Position numbers and translations under genes: made by a program. Of a stretch of DNA of 37,258 nt, positions 15,093 to 23,122 are shown in pieces (position 1 is the first letter of the stretch; every line of letters starts with the position of its first letter). The DNA lies in contig CAZVZK010000098.1 of the NCBI GenBank assembly GCA_964630925.1, positions 1-37,258 on the forward strand, given 5' to 3'. The stretch is from RGDT01 sp964630925. GTDB lineage: Bacteria; Planctomycetota; Planctomycetia; Gemmatales; Gemmataceae. The notes under the pieces were generated by a model. The model was not told the origin of the DNA. It saw only the letters and a program-made list of their open reading frames with translations, and ran no database searches.

Positions 15093-15869
15093 TCACACCA
15101 CGTCGCGCATCCTCAGCAACTGCTCGACCTTGTGCAGGCACGCCCCCACGCCCACCACGTTGGGCAGCTCGATGTGCTGCCCCTGCGGCCCCCCGGCCCG
15201 CAGCACCAGGTCCCCGGCGCCGATCCCCACCAGCCAGCGGAACAAGTCGTACGGCCTCTTCTCGAACGTCACCGATCCCGCGTCGAACACCTTCTCCTCG
15301 TCCCCCAGCTCGTCACGCAGCCGGATCTGCCCCATCGACACGATCAGGTAGAGCCGCCGGTCCAGGATGAACACGTGCAGCGCCCACACGACGAACAGCG
15401 CCGTGGACAACACCAGGTAGCCGCCCAGGTTGATGTACACGCTCATCAGGCTCATCCAACGCCACAGCGGCTGCAGCAGGTCCAGCCAGCCGAGCAGGAA
15501 CGCCGCCGCAAGGACGGACACGCCGATCACGAGGGACCACGCCCCGCGCAGGTACGCCTGGCTCAGCACCGCCTCCACCAGCAGCGTCACCACGAACACC
15601 ACGCCCGGGATCCGGCTCCGTGCCACGTGCACGCCCACCGCCACCGCCTCACCCCCCGGCGGCAGCTCCAGCCGCCCGTCGACGACCGCGAACCCCTCGG
15701 GCGCCAGGACCATGTGGGAACCGTCGAGGTACGTCCACAGGGCCATGACGAGCCCGACGGCCCACACCGGCCACCAGTACAGGATCGGCGAGTGCGAGTA
15801 GATCCGCAGGTCCGGCGGCGGCGATCCGGCCTGGCCGCGCTTCTCCTCGGGGATCGTGGCGGTGGACAT
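15093..15869 (-). CDS. Membrane protein with C-terminal cytoplasmic beta domain
   Basis: 258 residues. Four probable membrane segments: about 30-48 (YWWPVWAVGLVMALW), 88-105, 110-130 and 145-168. The first loop (SHMVLAPEGFAVVDGRLELPPGGE) is probably periplasmic. The C-terminal 85 residues (RLYLIVSMGQIRLRDE, FEKRPYDLFRWL, IELPNVVGV) resemble the PH-like domains found in bacterial membrane proteins, though the match is loose. Function unknown. It ends tail to tail with the double-receiver gene, and a sigma-54-like site lies about 90 bases upstream, opposite the FBP aldolase/phosphatase gene. Confidence 0.75.
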   Translation of the reverse strand: MSTATIPEEKRGQAGSPPPDLRIYSHSPILYWWPVWAVGLVMALWTYLDGSHMVLAPEGFAVVDGRLELPPGGEAVAVGVHVARSRIPGVVFVVTLLVEAVLSQAYLRGAWSLVIGVSVLAAAFLLGWLDLLQPLWRWMSLMSVYINLGGYLVLSTALFVVWALHVFILDRRLYLIVSMGQIRLRDELGDEEKVFDAGSVTFEKRPYDLFRWLVGIGAGDLVLRAGGPQGQHIELPNVVGVGACLHKVEQLLRMRDVV

Positions 15870-15960
15870 GGCTGGGCCTCCCGGCCGGCCCGGGCGCGGG
15901 CGCGGGCGCGGCCCCTACGCCGGCACCCCGCGCCCCAGCGGCACGGCCCTCCTCCTGAAA

Positions 15961-15977
15961 ATGCACGCCCTGTGCCG
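15961..15977 (-). promoter_or_regulatory. Sigma-54-like promoter of the membrane protein gene
   Basis: On the minus strand GGCAC then GTGCA, with GG (15976-15975) and GC (15964-15963) 12 bases apart. GGCAC is exact; the -12 box is GTGC instead of TTGC. The leader would be about 80 bases. Confidence 0.45.
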
Positions 15978-16040
15978 GCCCGTCACCTCGCGGAATTCCT
16001 GTCGGAATGCCCCCGCACAGCGCCCGCACCCGGCCCTGCC

Positions 16041-16079
16041 GTGTGCGGCGCCGGGCCGTCGGACGCCGACTCCGCACAC
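16041..16079. promoter_or_regulatory. Inverted repeat GTGTGCGG-N23-CCGCACAC, candidate activator site
   Basis: Perfect 8-base arms at 16041-16048 and 16072-16079. It lies between two divergent sigma-54-like promoters, about 64 bases upstream of one and 42 upstream of the other, so one bound regulator could serve both. Confidence 0.45.
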
Positions 16080-16120
16080 CCGCCCGGGACGCACGGACGA
16101 TCCCGCCGCCTTCCGCCATG

Positions 16121-16136
16121 CGGCACGGCCCTTGCA
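16121..16136 (+). promoter_or_regulatory. Sigma-54 promoter of the FBP aldolase/phosphatase gene
   Basis: cGGCACGgcccTTGCA: exact GGCACG and TTGCA, GG (16122-16123) and GC (16134-16135) 12 bases apart. The predicted start near 16146 gives a 33-base leader that contains GGAG ahead of ATG 16179. Confidence 0.75.
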
Positions 16137-16178
16137 ATTCGATGTTCAGAAACTAGCGTCCCTCCCCGGAGTCACCCC

Positions 16179-17303
16179 ATGGCAACCCTCAGCATCATCA
16201 AGGCCGACGTCGGCAGCATCGCCGGACACGTCACGCCCAGCAGGCACCTCGTCAAGGCGATCCGCAGCCACATCGACGACGCCCCGCGCTCCCTGGTCAG
16301 CGACTACTTCATCGGCGTGACCGGGGACGACATCGCCATCCTCATGGCCCACGACAGGGGCGCCAACAACCCCGAGATCCACCGCCTCGCCTGGGACGCC
16401 TTCAAGGCCGGGACCGCCGTCGCCCAGGCCGAGGGGCTCTACGGCGCGGGGCAGGACCTCCTCAAGGACGCCTTCACGGGCAACGCCAAGGGCCTCGGCC
16501 CCGCCGTCGCCGAGCTGGAGTTCGACGAGCGCCCCAACGAGCCGTTCCTCATGCTCGCCGCCGACAAGACCGAGCCCGGCGCCTACAACCTGCCGCTCTA
16601 CCTCGCCTTCGCGGACCCGATGAACACCCCCGGGCTGATGCTCACGCCCGAGCTGAACGAGGGCTTCCGCTTCCGCATCATGGACGTCAACGAGACCGAG
16701 GGCGACCGCGTCATCGAGCTGGAGGCGCCCAAGGACCTGTACTCCATCGCGGCCCTCCTGCGCGACAACGGCCGGTATGTCGTCGAGTCCATCTGGAGCA
16801 TGCACGACGGGGAGCAGGCCGCCGCCGTCAGCACGCAGCGCCTGCACAACATCGCCGGCAAGTACACCGGCAAGGACGACCCGGTCATGCTCGTCCGCGT
16901 CCAGAAGCACTTCCCGGCCACCGGCGAGATCCTCGCCCCGTACGCCTCGGCCCACTTCGTCGGCGGCTTCATGCGTGGCAGCCACGTCGGCCCGCTCATG
17001 CCGGTCAAGCACGGCACCATGTGCAGCTACTTCGACGGCCCGCCGATCGTGAGCTGCTTCGGCTTCTGCGTCCACAAGGGCAAGCTGACGGAGGTCGTGG
17101 ACCCCTTCGACCACCCCTTCTGGGATGTGGTCCGCACCCGCGCCGCCGAGAAGGCGCTGGAGATCCGCCGGCAGGGCTTCAGCGGCGCGGCCATGCTGCC
17201 CTACAGCGAGCTGGAGTACGGCGGCATCGTGAAGATCCTGGAGAGGCTGGAGCCGCGCTTCCGCTTCACCCCCGCCGCCGTCGAGGAGCCGGCCGCCGTG
17301 TGA
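16179..17303 (+). CDS. fbp: Fructose-1,6-bisphosphate aldolase/phosphatase (class V FBPase)
   Basis: 374 residues, matching the bifunctional archaeal-type enzyme over its whole length. It condenses the triose phosphates and then dephosphorylates fructose-1,6-bisphosphate, giving one-way gluconeogenesis in the cytoplasm. Visible landmarks are the metal-binding start IIKADVGS (Asp10), AGQDLLKDAF, DKTEPGAYNLPLY, and YTGKDDP where Tyr229 and Lys232 fall at the numbers reported for the aldolase acid/base and Schiff-base residues of this family. Later come FVGGFMRGSHVGPLMPV and the LPYSELEY segment, whose tyrosine switches between the two active-site states. The enzyme is best known from archaea and deep-branching or anaerobic bacteria. 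It is monocistronic with its own sigma-54 promoter, suggesting conditional use. Confidence 0.95.
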   Translation: MATLSIIKADVGSIAGHVTPSRHLVKAIRSHIDDAPRSLVSDYFIGVTGDDIAILMAHDRGANNPEIHRLAWDAFKAGTAVAQAEGLYGAGQDLLKDAFTGNAKGLGPAVAELEFDERPNEPFLMLAADKTEPGAYNLPLYLAFADPMNTPGLMLTPELNEGFRFRIMDVNETEGDRVIELEAPKDLYSIAALLRDNGRYVVESIWSMHDGEQAAAVSTQRLHNIAGKYTGKDDPVMLVRVQKHFPATGEILAPYASAHFVGGFMRGSHVGPLMPVKHGTMCSYFDGPPIVSCFGFCVHKGKLTEVVDPFDHPFWDVVRTRAAEKALEIRRQGFSGAAMLPYSELEYGGIVKILERLEPRFRFTPAAVEEPAAV

Positions 17304-17408
17304 CCCCACCTCCGCCCGGAGGCGGCGGGTGATGTAACAGTGCCGGCGGCGCCGGGGTGCCACCGGCGAGGCCAGGCCGCTCGAGGGCAAGACGAGGAAC
17401 GCCCCACG

Positions 17409-19547
17409 TCAGGCCGTCGCCGGCCCGTTCGCGGCCGCCGCCTCGCCGACACGCACCCGCGCATCGGCGATCAAGTAGCCCTGGCCGGGCCGCAGTGCGA
17501 ACACCGGATTCAGGTCCATCTCCCGCACCTCCGGCACCTCCTCCGCCAGCCGCGACACCCGCAAGAGCAGCTCGCGCAGGGCCGGCATGTCCGCCGGCGG
17601 GTGGCCCCGAAACCCCTCCAGTAGTGGCCGCCCGCGGATCGCGCGGAGCATGCCGTCGGCGTCGAGGTCGGTGAGCGGGGCGGCCCGCATCGCCACGTCT
17701 CGCAGGATCTCGACGTGGATGCCCCCCAGCCCGAAAGCGAGGAGCGGCCCGAGCCGCGGGTCCGTCGTCAGCCCCACGATCACCTCCGCGCCCCCGCGCA
17801 CCATCGGCATCACCAGCGCCCCCTCCTCGCCGCCCGGGCAGGCGCGGACCGCCTCGTACGCCCGCCGCACCTCCCCCTCGTTCCGCAGGCCCAGCCGCAC
17901 CCCGCCCACCTCCGTCTTGTGCACGACACGCCGCGACGCCAGCTTGACCGCCGCCGGGAAGCCCCCCCGCCGGGCAAGGATCACCGCCTCGTCCGCCGAC
18001 CGCGCCACCCCGCCCGGCGGCACGGCCACCCCCATCGCCCGCAGGAGCCGCCGCGCCTCCCCCGCGTCAAGCCACCCCGGCCCGCGAGCCGCCAACGCCT
18101 CGCGGCACACGGCCCGCGCGGCGTCGATGTCGATCACCGCCAGATCCGGCACCGACCCCTCCTTCCTCTCGCGCCACTCCGCGTACTCCGCCATGCGTGC
18201 CAGCACCCGCGCCGGCGTCTCCGGGAATGCGTAGCACGGCACCCCGTCGAACGCCGCCGCCGGCCCCGGCCCGCCCATCATGCACGCCAGGACCGGCAGC
18301 CCCGTCGCCGCCGCCCGGATCGCCTCCTCGAACTCCGCCCCGCCGGCGGCGTCGATACGGGCTCGGATCGCCACCAACGCATCGACCTCCCCGGACCGCG
18401 CCAGCAGCGAGAGCGCCTCACGGTACTGCCCCGGCGTCGCCGCCGCCAGCAGATCCACCGGGTTCCCCCCCGCCGCCCCGTGCGGCAGCGCTTGCCTCAG
18501 CGCCTCCCGCGAGGATGGCGATAGCGCCGGGACCTGCAGCCCGCCGCCCTCGCAGGCGTCGGCGCACAGGATGCCCAGGCCGCCCGCGTTCGTGACGACG
18601 CCGACGCGGCGCCCGCGCGGCAGGGTCTGGAGGCCGAGGGCGGAGGCCAGGGCGAACATCTCCTCCATCGACCCGGCGCGGAGGATGCCCGCCTGGAGGA
18701 AGAGCGCGTCGATCGCCTCATCGCTGGCCGCCAGCGCGGCCGTGTGCGACCCCGCCGCCCGGCTCCCCGCGGCGGTACGCCCCGCCTTGACGGCGATCAC
18801 CGGCTTGCGCCGGGTCAAACGCCGCGCCGCCCGCACGAACCGCAGCGGGTCATCGAACGACTCCAGATACAGGAGGATGAGCGACGTGTCGGGGTCCTCC
18901 TCCCAATATTCGAGCAGGTCGCTGCTGCACACGTCGGCCCGGTTGCCGACGCTGACGCACGCCGACACGCCCAGCCCCATGCGCGACGCGCACGCCAGCA
19001 GCGCCAGCGCCAGCGCGCCGCTGTCGCTCGACATCGCCACAGGCCCGCGCGGCGGGTGGGCGTCGATGAACGTCGCGTTCAGCGTGCCCTCGGGCGACGT
19101 GGCCAACAGGCCGAGGCAGTTCGGCCCGATGAGCCGCATCCCCGCGGCCCGCGCCTTCTCCGTGATCACCTGCTGCAGACGCTCGCCCTCCGGCCCGGCC
19201 TCGGCGAACCCGGCGGAGACGACCAGCACCGCCGCCACCCCGGCCGCCGCGCAGCCGTCGATCACATCCGGGACGGCGGCGGCAGGGGTGGCGACGATGG
19301 CGAGGTCGATCGGGCCGGGCGCGGAGCGTACGGAGGGGTAGGAGTGCAGGCCGGCGATCCGGGCCGCGTGCGGGTTGATCGGGAGGACCGGGCCGGAGTA
19401 TCCCCCCCGGACCAGCGAGGAGACGATGCGGTGCCCGAAGGCCGCCGGGTCGCGCGAGGCCCCGACGACGGCCACGGCACGCGGGCGGAAGAAGGGGGCG
19501 AGGGACGCCCGCGGGCGCTCGGGCATGCGCGTCTGCGTGGTGTTCAA
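17409..19547 (-). CDS. ADP-forming acyl-CoA (acetyl-CoA) synthetase, fused alpha-beta
   Basis: 712 residues. Order: CoA-binding Rossmann domain (about 15-145, VAVVGASRDPAAFGH), succinyl-CoA-ligase-like domains (150-470; SSDSGALALALL, and SHTAALA at 267-273 with the likely phospho-histidine His268), and a C-terminal ATP-grasp domain (about 490-700; FPAAVKLASRRVVHKTEVGGV, EMDLNPVF). The family converts acyl-CoA, ADP and phosphate to acid, CoA and ATP, so it can make ATP from acetyl-CoA when respiration is limited. The probable start is TTG 19547, whose first bases overlap the stop of the lone sigma region 4 gene (TTGA); an ATG 7 codons later has no Shine-Dalgarno sequence. Co-transcription with that gene from a sigma-54 promoter is likely. 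Confidence 0.9.
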   Translation of the reverse strand: MNTTQTRMPERPRASLAPFFRPRAVAVVGASRDPAAFGHRIVSSLVRGGYSGPVLPINPHAARIAGLHSYPSVRSAPGPIDLAIVATPAAAVPDVIDGCAAAGVAAVLVVSAGFAEAGPEGERLQQVITEKARAAGMRLIGPNCLGLLATSPEGTLNATFIDAHPPRGPVAMSSDSGALALALLACASRMGLGVSACVSVGNRADVCSSDLLEYWEEDPDTSLILLYLESFDDPLRFVRAARRLTRRKPVIAVKAGRTAAGSRAAGSHTAALAASDEAIDALFLQAGILRAGSMEEMFALASALGLQTLPRGRRVGVVTNAGGLGILCADACEGGGLQVPALSPSSREALRQALPHGAAGGNPVDLLAAATPGQYREALSLLARSGEVDALVAIRARIDAAGGAEFEEAIRAAATGLPVLACMMGGPGPAAAFDGVPCYAFPETPARVLARMAEYAEWRERKEGSVPDLAVIDIDAARAVCREALAARGPGWLDAGEARRLLRAMGVAVPPGGVARSADEAVILARRGGFPAAVKLASRRVVHKTEVGGVRLGLRNEGEVRRAYEAVRACPGGEEGALVMPMVRGGAEVIVGLTTDPRLGPLLAFGLGGIHVEILRDVAMRAAPLTDLDADGMLRAIRGRPLLEGFRGHPPADMPALRELLLRVSRLAEEVPEVREMDLNPVFALRPGQGYLIADARVRVGEAAAANGPATA

Positions 19548-19768
19548 TGGAGCGCCTCGGCGAGCCTGTGGAGGGCGGAGCGCATCAACGCCTTCACGGC
19601 GGCCGGCGTGCGTCCGGACCCGGAGGCGATCTCCTCGTAGGACAGCCCGCCGTTCTGACGGAGCAGGAACACGCCGCGCTCCTCCTCCGGCAGGTCGGAG
19701 ATCGCGCGGCAGGCGCGGCCGACGGCGGCCCCTTCGCCCGCGGATGGCTCACACAGGGTCGCGGGCAT
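19544..19768 (-). CDS. Stand-alone sigma region 4-like protein
   Basis: 74 residues. After about 20 N-terminal residues it is a plain sigma region 4: ISDLPEEERGVFLLRQNGGLSYEEIASGSGRTPAAVKALMRSAL (given here by its key words LPEEER, LSYEEIA, AAVKALM). Region 2 is absent: no frame for several hundred bases upstream encodes it. ATG 19768 has GGAG at good spacing, and a strong sigma-54 site ends 30 bases upstream, so it looks like a deliberate short gene and not a random remnant. Its stop overlaps the TTG start of the acyl-CoA synthetase. It may bind -35-like DNA or core polymerase as a regulator; an ECF relic is the alternative. Confidence 0.7.
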   Translation of the reverse strand: MPATLCEPSAGEGAAVGRACRAISDLPEEERGVFLLRQNGGLSYEEIASGSGRTPAAVKALMRSALHRLAEALH

Positions 19769-19797
19769 GGTGTCGTCTCCGGGGGCGCCGATCCCGA

Positions 19798-19813
19798 AGC
19801 AAGGGGCGTGCCG
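19798..19813 (-). promoter_or_regulatory. Sigma-54 promoter of the sigma-4/acyl-CoA synthetase operon
   Basis: On the minus strand cGGCACGccccTTGCT: exact GGCACG and TTGCT with GG (19812-19811) and GC (19800-19799) 12 bases apart. The start near 19788 gives a 20-base leader carrying GGAG. Confidence 0.8.
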
Positions 19814-20068
19814 CCTCGCACGGCACGCCGGACGCGTCCCCCTGCCGTGGGCAGTGGGCGCGGGCAGGCTCCCGAATGGCCCGCTTCAGCCCCAACGCCC
19901 GTGTCGAGGTTGTGAACCGATTGCTGCTCGGCGGCCTGCCGCCGCGCCGGACGCTCAGGCCGAAGGGGGCCCTGGCCGGTGGGCGGAAGAGCCCGCGTGG
20001 CGGCCGAATCCGCACACCCGGAGTACCGATTGTGGTGAAAGCGCACGGCGATCCGCCTTCTCCAGGCC

Positions 20069-20084
20069 CGGCACTCCACTTGCA
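20069..20084 (+). promoter_or_regulatory. Sigma-54 promoter of the CBS-domain gene
   Basis: cGGCACTccacTTGCA with GG (20070-20071) and GC (20082-20083) 12 bases apart. The predicted start near 20094 gives a leader of about 50 bases with AGAAGGAAG before ATG 20145. Confidence 0.7.
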
Positions 20085-20144
20085 CGAGGGGATTGATGCT
20101 AGCTGATGGGCCGTCAGCACCAACATCAGAAGGAAGCCCCAACG

Positions 20145-20564
20145 ATGAAGCTCAACGACATCTTCACCAAGGCCGTGGTCACCGCGGCGCCGGGGACGGC
20201 CCTGTCGGCCGTCGCCCGGCAGATGCGGGACCACAACGTCGGCGCGGTGGTCATCGTGGAGGGCCAGCGGCCGGTGGGGATCATCACGGACCGCGACGTG
20301 GCCCTCGCCCTGGGCGCGCAGGGCGTCAGCCCCGATGCGCCCGCCGAGAAGGTCATGGCCCGCCACGTCCTGGCGATCCCCGAGAACACGGGCATCTACA
20401 CCGTCACCCGGTTCATGCGTGAGCGCGAGGTGCGCCGCCTCCCGATCGTGGACCGGGAGGACCGCCTGGTCGGCATGGTGACCCTGGACGACCTGCTGCG
20501 CGTGGTGGCGGGGGAGCTGTGCAACCTCGCCGAGGGGATCAAGCGCGAGATGGAGGTCAAGTAG
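20145..20564 (+). CDS. CBS-pair domain protein
   Basis: 139 residues made of two CBS motifs (about 5-60 and 72-125; VGIITDRDVA and VGMVTLDDLL mark the ends of each). Stand-alone CBS pairs bind adenine nucleotides and report energy state; no fused effector is present. ATG 20145 has a good AGAAGGAAG site. Its placement beside an ADP-forming synthetase and other stress genes fits an energy-sensing role, which is inference. The YbaK-type gene begins 37 bases after its stop and is probably co-transcribed. Confidence 0.9.
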   Translation: MKLNDIFTKAVVTAAPGTALSAVARQMRDHNVGAVVIVEGQRPVGIITDRDVALALGAQGVSPDAPAEKVMARHVLAIPENTGIYTVTRFMREREVRRLPIVDREDRLVGMVTLDDLLRVVAGELCNLAEGIKREMEVK

Positions 20565-20601
20565 TTTTCGCGAACGGCCGACACGCCGGGGGAGGCGGGA
20601 C

Positions 20602-21087
20602 ATGACAACGCCATCGTGGATCAAGGTGATGCTGCGGCACCGCGGCATCCCTTTCGAGGAGCTGCACCACCCCGAGACCCTCACGTCGCCGGAGGTGGCC
20701 GGGCTGGCGCACCTCGGCGGGGACCGCTTCGCCAAGGCCGTCGTGGCCGTCGTGGACGGCCTGCCGGCCGTGCTGGTCCTGCCGGCCAGCCGCGACGTCG
20801 ATCTGGGCCTGGTGCGGGCCGCCCTGTGCGCCGACGAGGCGCGCCTGGCCACCGAGCAGGAGGTCGCCCGGCAAATCACCGGCTGCGAGGCCGGGGCCGT
20901 CCCTCCGCTGCGCGGCTGGAAGGGCGTGCCCGTCGTGATGGACCGGGCGCTGAAGACCGAGGGGGAAATTGTCTTCGATGCCGGCACCCACGCCGACGCC
21001 ATCCGCCTGAGCTTCCGCGACTGGTACGCCCTGGTCAGGCCTTACGCGGCCGACATCAGCGTGCAGCCCGAGCCGGCTCTGGCCTGA
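20602..21087 (+). CDS. YbaK/EbsC-type aminoacyl-tRNA deacylase
   Basis: 161 residues filling one YbaK domain: a start with LRHRGIPFEELHHPE, then GGDRFAKAVVAVVDG where the family lysine lies, LPASRDVDLG, and a glycine-rich turn VFDAGTHADAIRLSF near the C-terminus. Relatives hydrolyse mischarged Cys- or Ala-tRNA(Pro); several family members act on other substrates, so the exact specificity is open. GGGGGAGG precedes ATG 20602. It follows the CBS gene in a likely two-gene unit. Confidence 0.85.
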   Translation: MTTPSWIKVMLRHRGIPFEELHHPETLTSPEVAGLAHLGGDRFAKAVVAVVDGLPAVLVLPASRDVDLGLVRAALCADEARLATEQEVARQITGCEAGAVPPLRGWKGVPVVMDRALKTEGEIVFDAGTHADAIRLSFRDWYALVRPYAADISVQPEPALA

Positions 21088-21359
21088 CCGCCGCGCTGTC
21101 AAGGCCACCCCCGTCAACGCCAGCTCCCGCCGAATCCGGCCGACGATGCCCTTTCGGCGACGAGCCCGACCCCGGCCCGCGCGCCTTCGGTATACTGAAG
21201 GTGTGCTCCACGCCTCAGTCGCCGCGGGCCTCTGGCGTCTAGCTCGCACCTCCCGGGGCGGCGATCCCCGCCCCGTGTCATCACCCTTCCACATCTGGCC
21301 GGGACGGGGCGACCCCCATTCCGCTCATCTCTGGACGGCCCCCGGAAGGCGGGTCCCCC
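21088..21359. other. Gap before the DUF6629 gene
   Basis: 272 bases. A TATACT -10-like hexamer lies at 21191-21196 with no convincing -35. A GC-rich hairpin is at 21254-21275. No sigma-54 pattern was seen. Confidence 0.4.
21254..21275. terminator. GC-rich hairpin in the leader of the DUF6629 gene
   Basis: CGGGGCGG (21254-21261) pairs perfectly with CCGCCCCG (21268-21275) across a 6-base loop. There is no T tract, so it may be a terminator of the CBS/YbaK unit or part of the next gene's leader. Confidence 0.4.
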
Positions 21360-22049
21360 GTGTGCTTTTCGATCGAGGCCAGCATCGTGGCGGGCACCGC
21401 CCTCCTGCCCGCCGGGGTGTATGCCGTCGCCGCCGCCCTGAAGAAGGACAGGTCCTACCTGCCGCTCGCCGCACTGCCCCTCCTGTTCGGTGTGCAGCAG
21501 CTGTGCGAGGCGGGCGTCTGGCTCGGCCTGGGCCGCGACCCCGCCCTGGTCAGGCCTGCCTCTCTGGCCTTCCTCTTCTTCGCCCTGGCGTTCTGGCCCT
21601 TCTGGATCCCCCTGGTGGCCGCGGCCTTGGAGGGGCGGCCGGCGTGGCGCCGCGCGTTCCTGGCCGCCGCCGTCGTCGGGCTGGGGCTCGGCCTGGCGTG
21701 TTACGTCCCCGTGGCACTGAACTTCGGCGAGTGGGTGAGTGTCCGGGTCGCCGGCCACTCGATCCAGTACGACTTCTCGGCGGCGCCCCCCGCGTGGACG
21801 GCGGCCGGCCGGGTCTGGGGCATCTTGTACCTGGCCGCGGTGTGCTGTCCGCCTCTGCTCTCCCGCGACCGGGGGCTGTGGACGCTGGGCCTGGGCCTGG
21901 CGGCGTCCGCGGTCATCAGCCACGTCCTCTTCTGGTACGCATTCGCGTCGGTCTGGTGCTTCTTCAGCGCCGCGCTGTCCGTGCAAATCTGCCTCGTCCT
22001 CCACGGCCTCTCGGTCCGCCCGAGGGCCGTGCCCGAGGCGTGCGTCTGA
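21360..22049 (+). CDS. DUF6629-family integral membrane protein
   Basis: 229 residues with about seven membrane helices. It opens with MCFSIEASIVAGTALLPAG, the characteristic start of the DUF6629 family, and LLFGVQQLCEAGVWLGLG follows at about 40-58, also family-typical. The start is GTG 21360, preceded by GGAAGG. The function of the family is unknown. It lies inside the putative stress island but shows no sigma-54 site of its own. Confidence 0.8.
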   Translation: MCFSIEASIVAGTALLPAGVYAVAAALKKDRSYLPLAALPLLFGVQQLCEAGVWLGLGRDPALVRPASLAFLFFALAFWPFWIPLVAAALEGRPAWRRAFLAAAVVGLGLGLACYVPVALNFGEWVSVRVAGHSIQYDFSAAPPAWTAAGRVWGILYLAAVCCPPLLSRDRGLWTLGLGLAASAVISHVLFWYAFASVWCFFSAALSVQICLVLHGLSVRPRAVPEACV

Positions 22050-22062
22050 AGGCCACCGCCGG

Positions 22063-22078
22063 GGGCACGCCGGTTGCT
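22063..22078 (+). promoter_or_regulatory. Sigma-54 promoter of the BON-domain gene
   Basis: GGCACGccggTTGCT: exact on both boxes, with GG (22064-22065) and GC (22076-22077) 12 bases apart. It lies just past the stop of the DUF6629 gene; the predicted start is about 45 bases before GTG 22133. Confidence 0.75.
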
Positions 22079-22132
22079 GGGGCAGTGAGGCCCGACGGGG
22101 CGATCCGGCGGATGAATGCGAAGGAGGGGGGC

Positions 22133-22369
22133 GTGACCCAGGACACCGACGAGACGAGGTCCGCCGAGGCGGAGCGGGTCAGGCTGGCGCTGAGTGCCGC
22201 CGGTTACGGGCCGTTGCGTCACGTCGAGGTCACCGTCCAGGCCGGGGCCGTCTTCCTCACCGGCCAGGTCCCCAGCTACCACCTCAAGCAGCTCGCCCAG
22301 GAGGCGGCCCTCGCCGCCCTCGCCACCCACCGCGTCCGCAACGACCTGGCCGTGGCCCGACCGGGCTGA
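22133..22369 (+). CDS. Small BON-domain protein
   Basis: 78 residues. GTG 22133 has AAGGAGG at ideal spacing; an in-frame ATG at 22112 has none. The sequence AGYGPLRHVEVTVQAGAVFLTGQVPSYHLKQLAQEAALA, summarised here by its VFLTGQVPS turn, is a single BON domain with the usual helix, two strands, helix order. No signal peptide is seen, so it is cytoplasmic. BON domains bind phospholipid or other ligands in exported proteins; the role of short cytoplasmic ones, common in stress islands, is unknown. Confidence 0.8.
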   Translation: MTQDTDETRSAEAERVRLALSAAGYGPLRHVEVTVQAGAVFLTGQVPSYHLKQLAQEAALAALATHRVRNDLAVARPG

Positions 22370-22460
22370 CATCCCAGGGCTCGCCGCGCGTCGCCGGGGA
22401 CGGCAGCGAGAAGGTCGCGGTGGGGTGGGTGGCGGACGGGCCCGAGGGCCGCCGGCCCTG

Positions 22461-23120
22461 TCACCCCGTCCGCGCCGGCTCCGGGACGGCAGGGGCGGAC
22501 TCGCGCAGGAGCCGGACCGCCTCCTCGTCCTCGACCTGGGTGAAGTCGCCGTAGAGCTGGCCGACGGCCTGGAACCACCTCGGCGCGTGCAGGCAGACGA
22601 CATCGTCGCACCAGCGCCGCACCTCCTCCAGACGGTCCGGGGAGGCGACGGGCACCGCCACGATCAGCTCGGCGGGGCCCTGCCCCCGGACCGACTGTAG
22701 CGCCGCGATCATGGTCGAGCCGGTGGCGATGCCGTCGTCGGTGACGATCACCGAGCGGCCCGCGACGCGTGCCCGAGGGCGGACGGCCCGGAACATCGCG
22801 CCCCGCCGGGCGATCTCGGCGATCTGGTGGCGGCGCTCCTCGTCGAGGTAGGCCCCGCCCGGATCCAGTAGCCCCTCGGCCTGGGGGTTGAGGTAGACGC
22901 GCCCGTCCTCGGCGACGGCGCCGAGGGCGTACTCCGGGTGCAGGGGGGCGCGGAGCTTGCGCGACAGGACGACGTCCAGCTCCGCGCCCAGCTCGCGGGC
23001 CAGCACGGCGCCGGTGACGACGCCCCCGCGCGGGATGGCCAGCACCAGCGGCTCGTGCAGCGGCCGCCCCCTGAGCACACCCGCCAGCCGGCGGGCGGCG
23101 TCCGCCCGATCCTGGAACAT
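22461..23120 (-). CDS. Phosphoribosyltransferase-domain protein
   Basis: 219 residues from ATG 23120. The PRPP-binding signature VIVTDDGIATGSTM lies at about 130-143, with an AIPRGGVV motif at 29-36 and LSRKLRAP at about 53-60. A hydrophobic lid segment (PEYALGAVAEDG) lies between. Relatives occur beside dienelactone-hydrolase-like genes in stress-related gene clusters of many bacteria, as here, but the substrate has not been defined. Its start lies 2 bases after the stop of the hydrolase gene, so the two are translated from one message. Confidence 0.9.
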   Translation of the reverse strand: MFQDRADAARRLAGVLRGRPLHEPLVLAIPRGGVVTGAVLARELGAELDVVLSRKLRAPLHPEYALGAVAEDGRVYLNPQAEGLLDPGGAYLDEERRHQIAEIARRGAMFRAVRPRARVAGRSVIVTDDGIATGSTMIAALQSVRGQGPAELIVAVPVASPDRLEEVRRWCDDVVCLHAPRWFQAVGQLYGDFTQVEDEEAVRLLRESAPAVPEPARTG

Positions 23121-23122
23121 GG

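Larger units (their letters stand above)
15870..16178. other. Divergent gap between membrane protein and FBP aldolase/phosphatase
   Basis: 309 bases holding two oppositely facing sigma-54-like sites (15961-15977 minus and 16121-16136 plus) with an 8-base inverted repeat between them (16041-16079). No gene is seen. Confidence 0.6.
19769..20144. other. Divergent gap between acyl-CoA synthetase operon and CBS gene
   Basis: 376 bases with two outward sigma-54 sites (19798-19813 minus, 20069-20084 plus) and a CCGCACAC half site at 20010-20017. No gene or other strong structure is seen. Confidence 0.6.

Noticed and set aside
15085..15096. Perfect 12-base palindrome GTGACCGGTCAC at the convergent ends of the double-receiver and membrane-protein genes
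   Set aside because: Short, with no loop or T tract, and it overlaps a stop codon; it can easily occur by chance in a 37 kb window.
18905..18935. DVCSSDL peptide in the acyl-CoA synthetase, a well-known sign of sequencing-adapter contamination
   Set aside because: The codons are GTG TGC AGC AGC GAC CTG, not the adapter bases, and the flanking family alignment (GNRADV...LLEYWEEDP) is intact, so it is genuine sequence.
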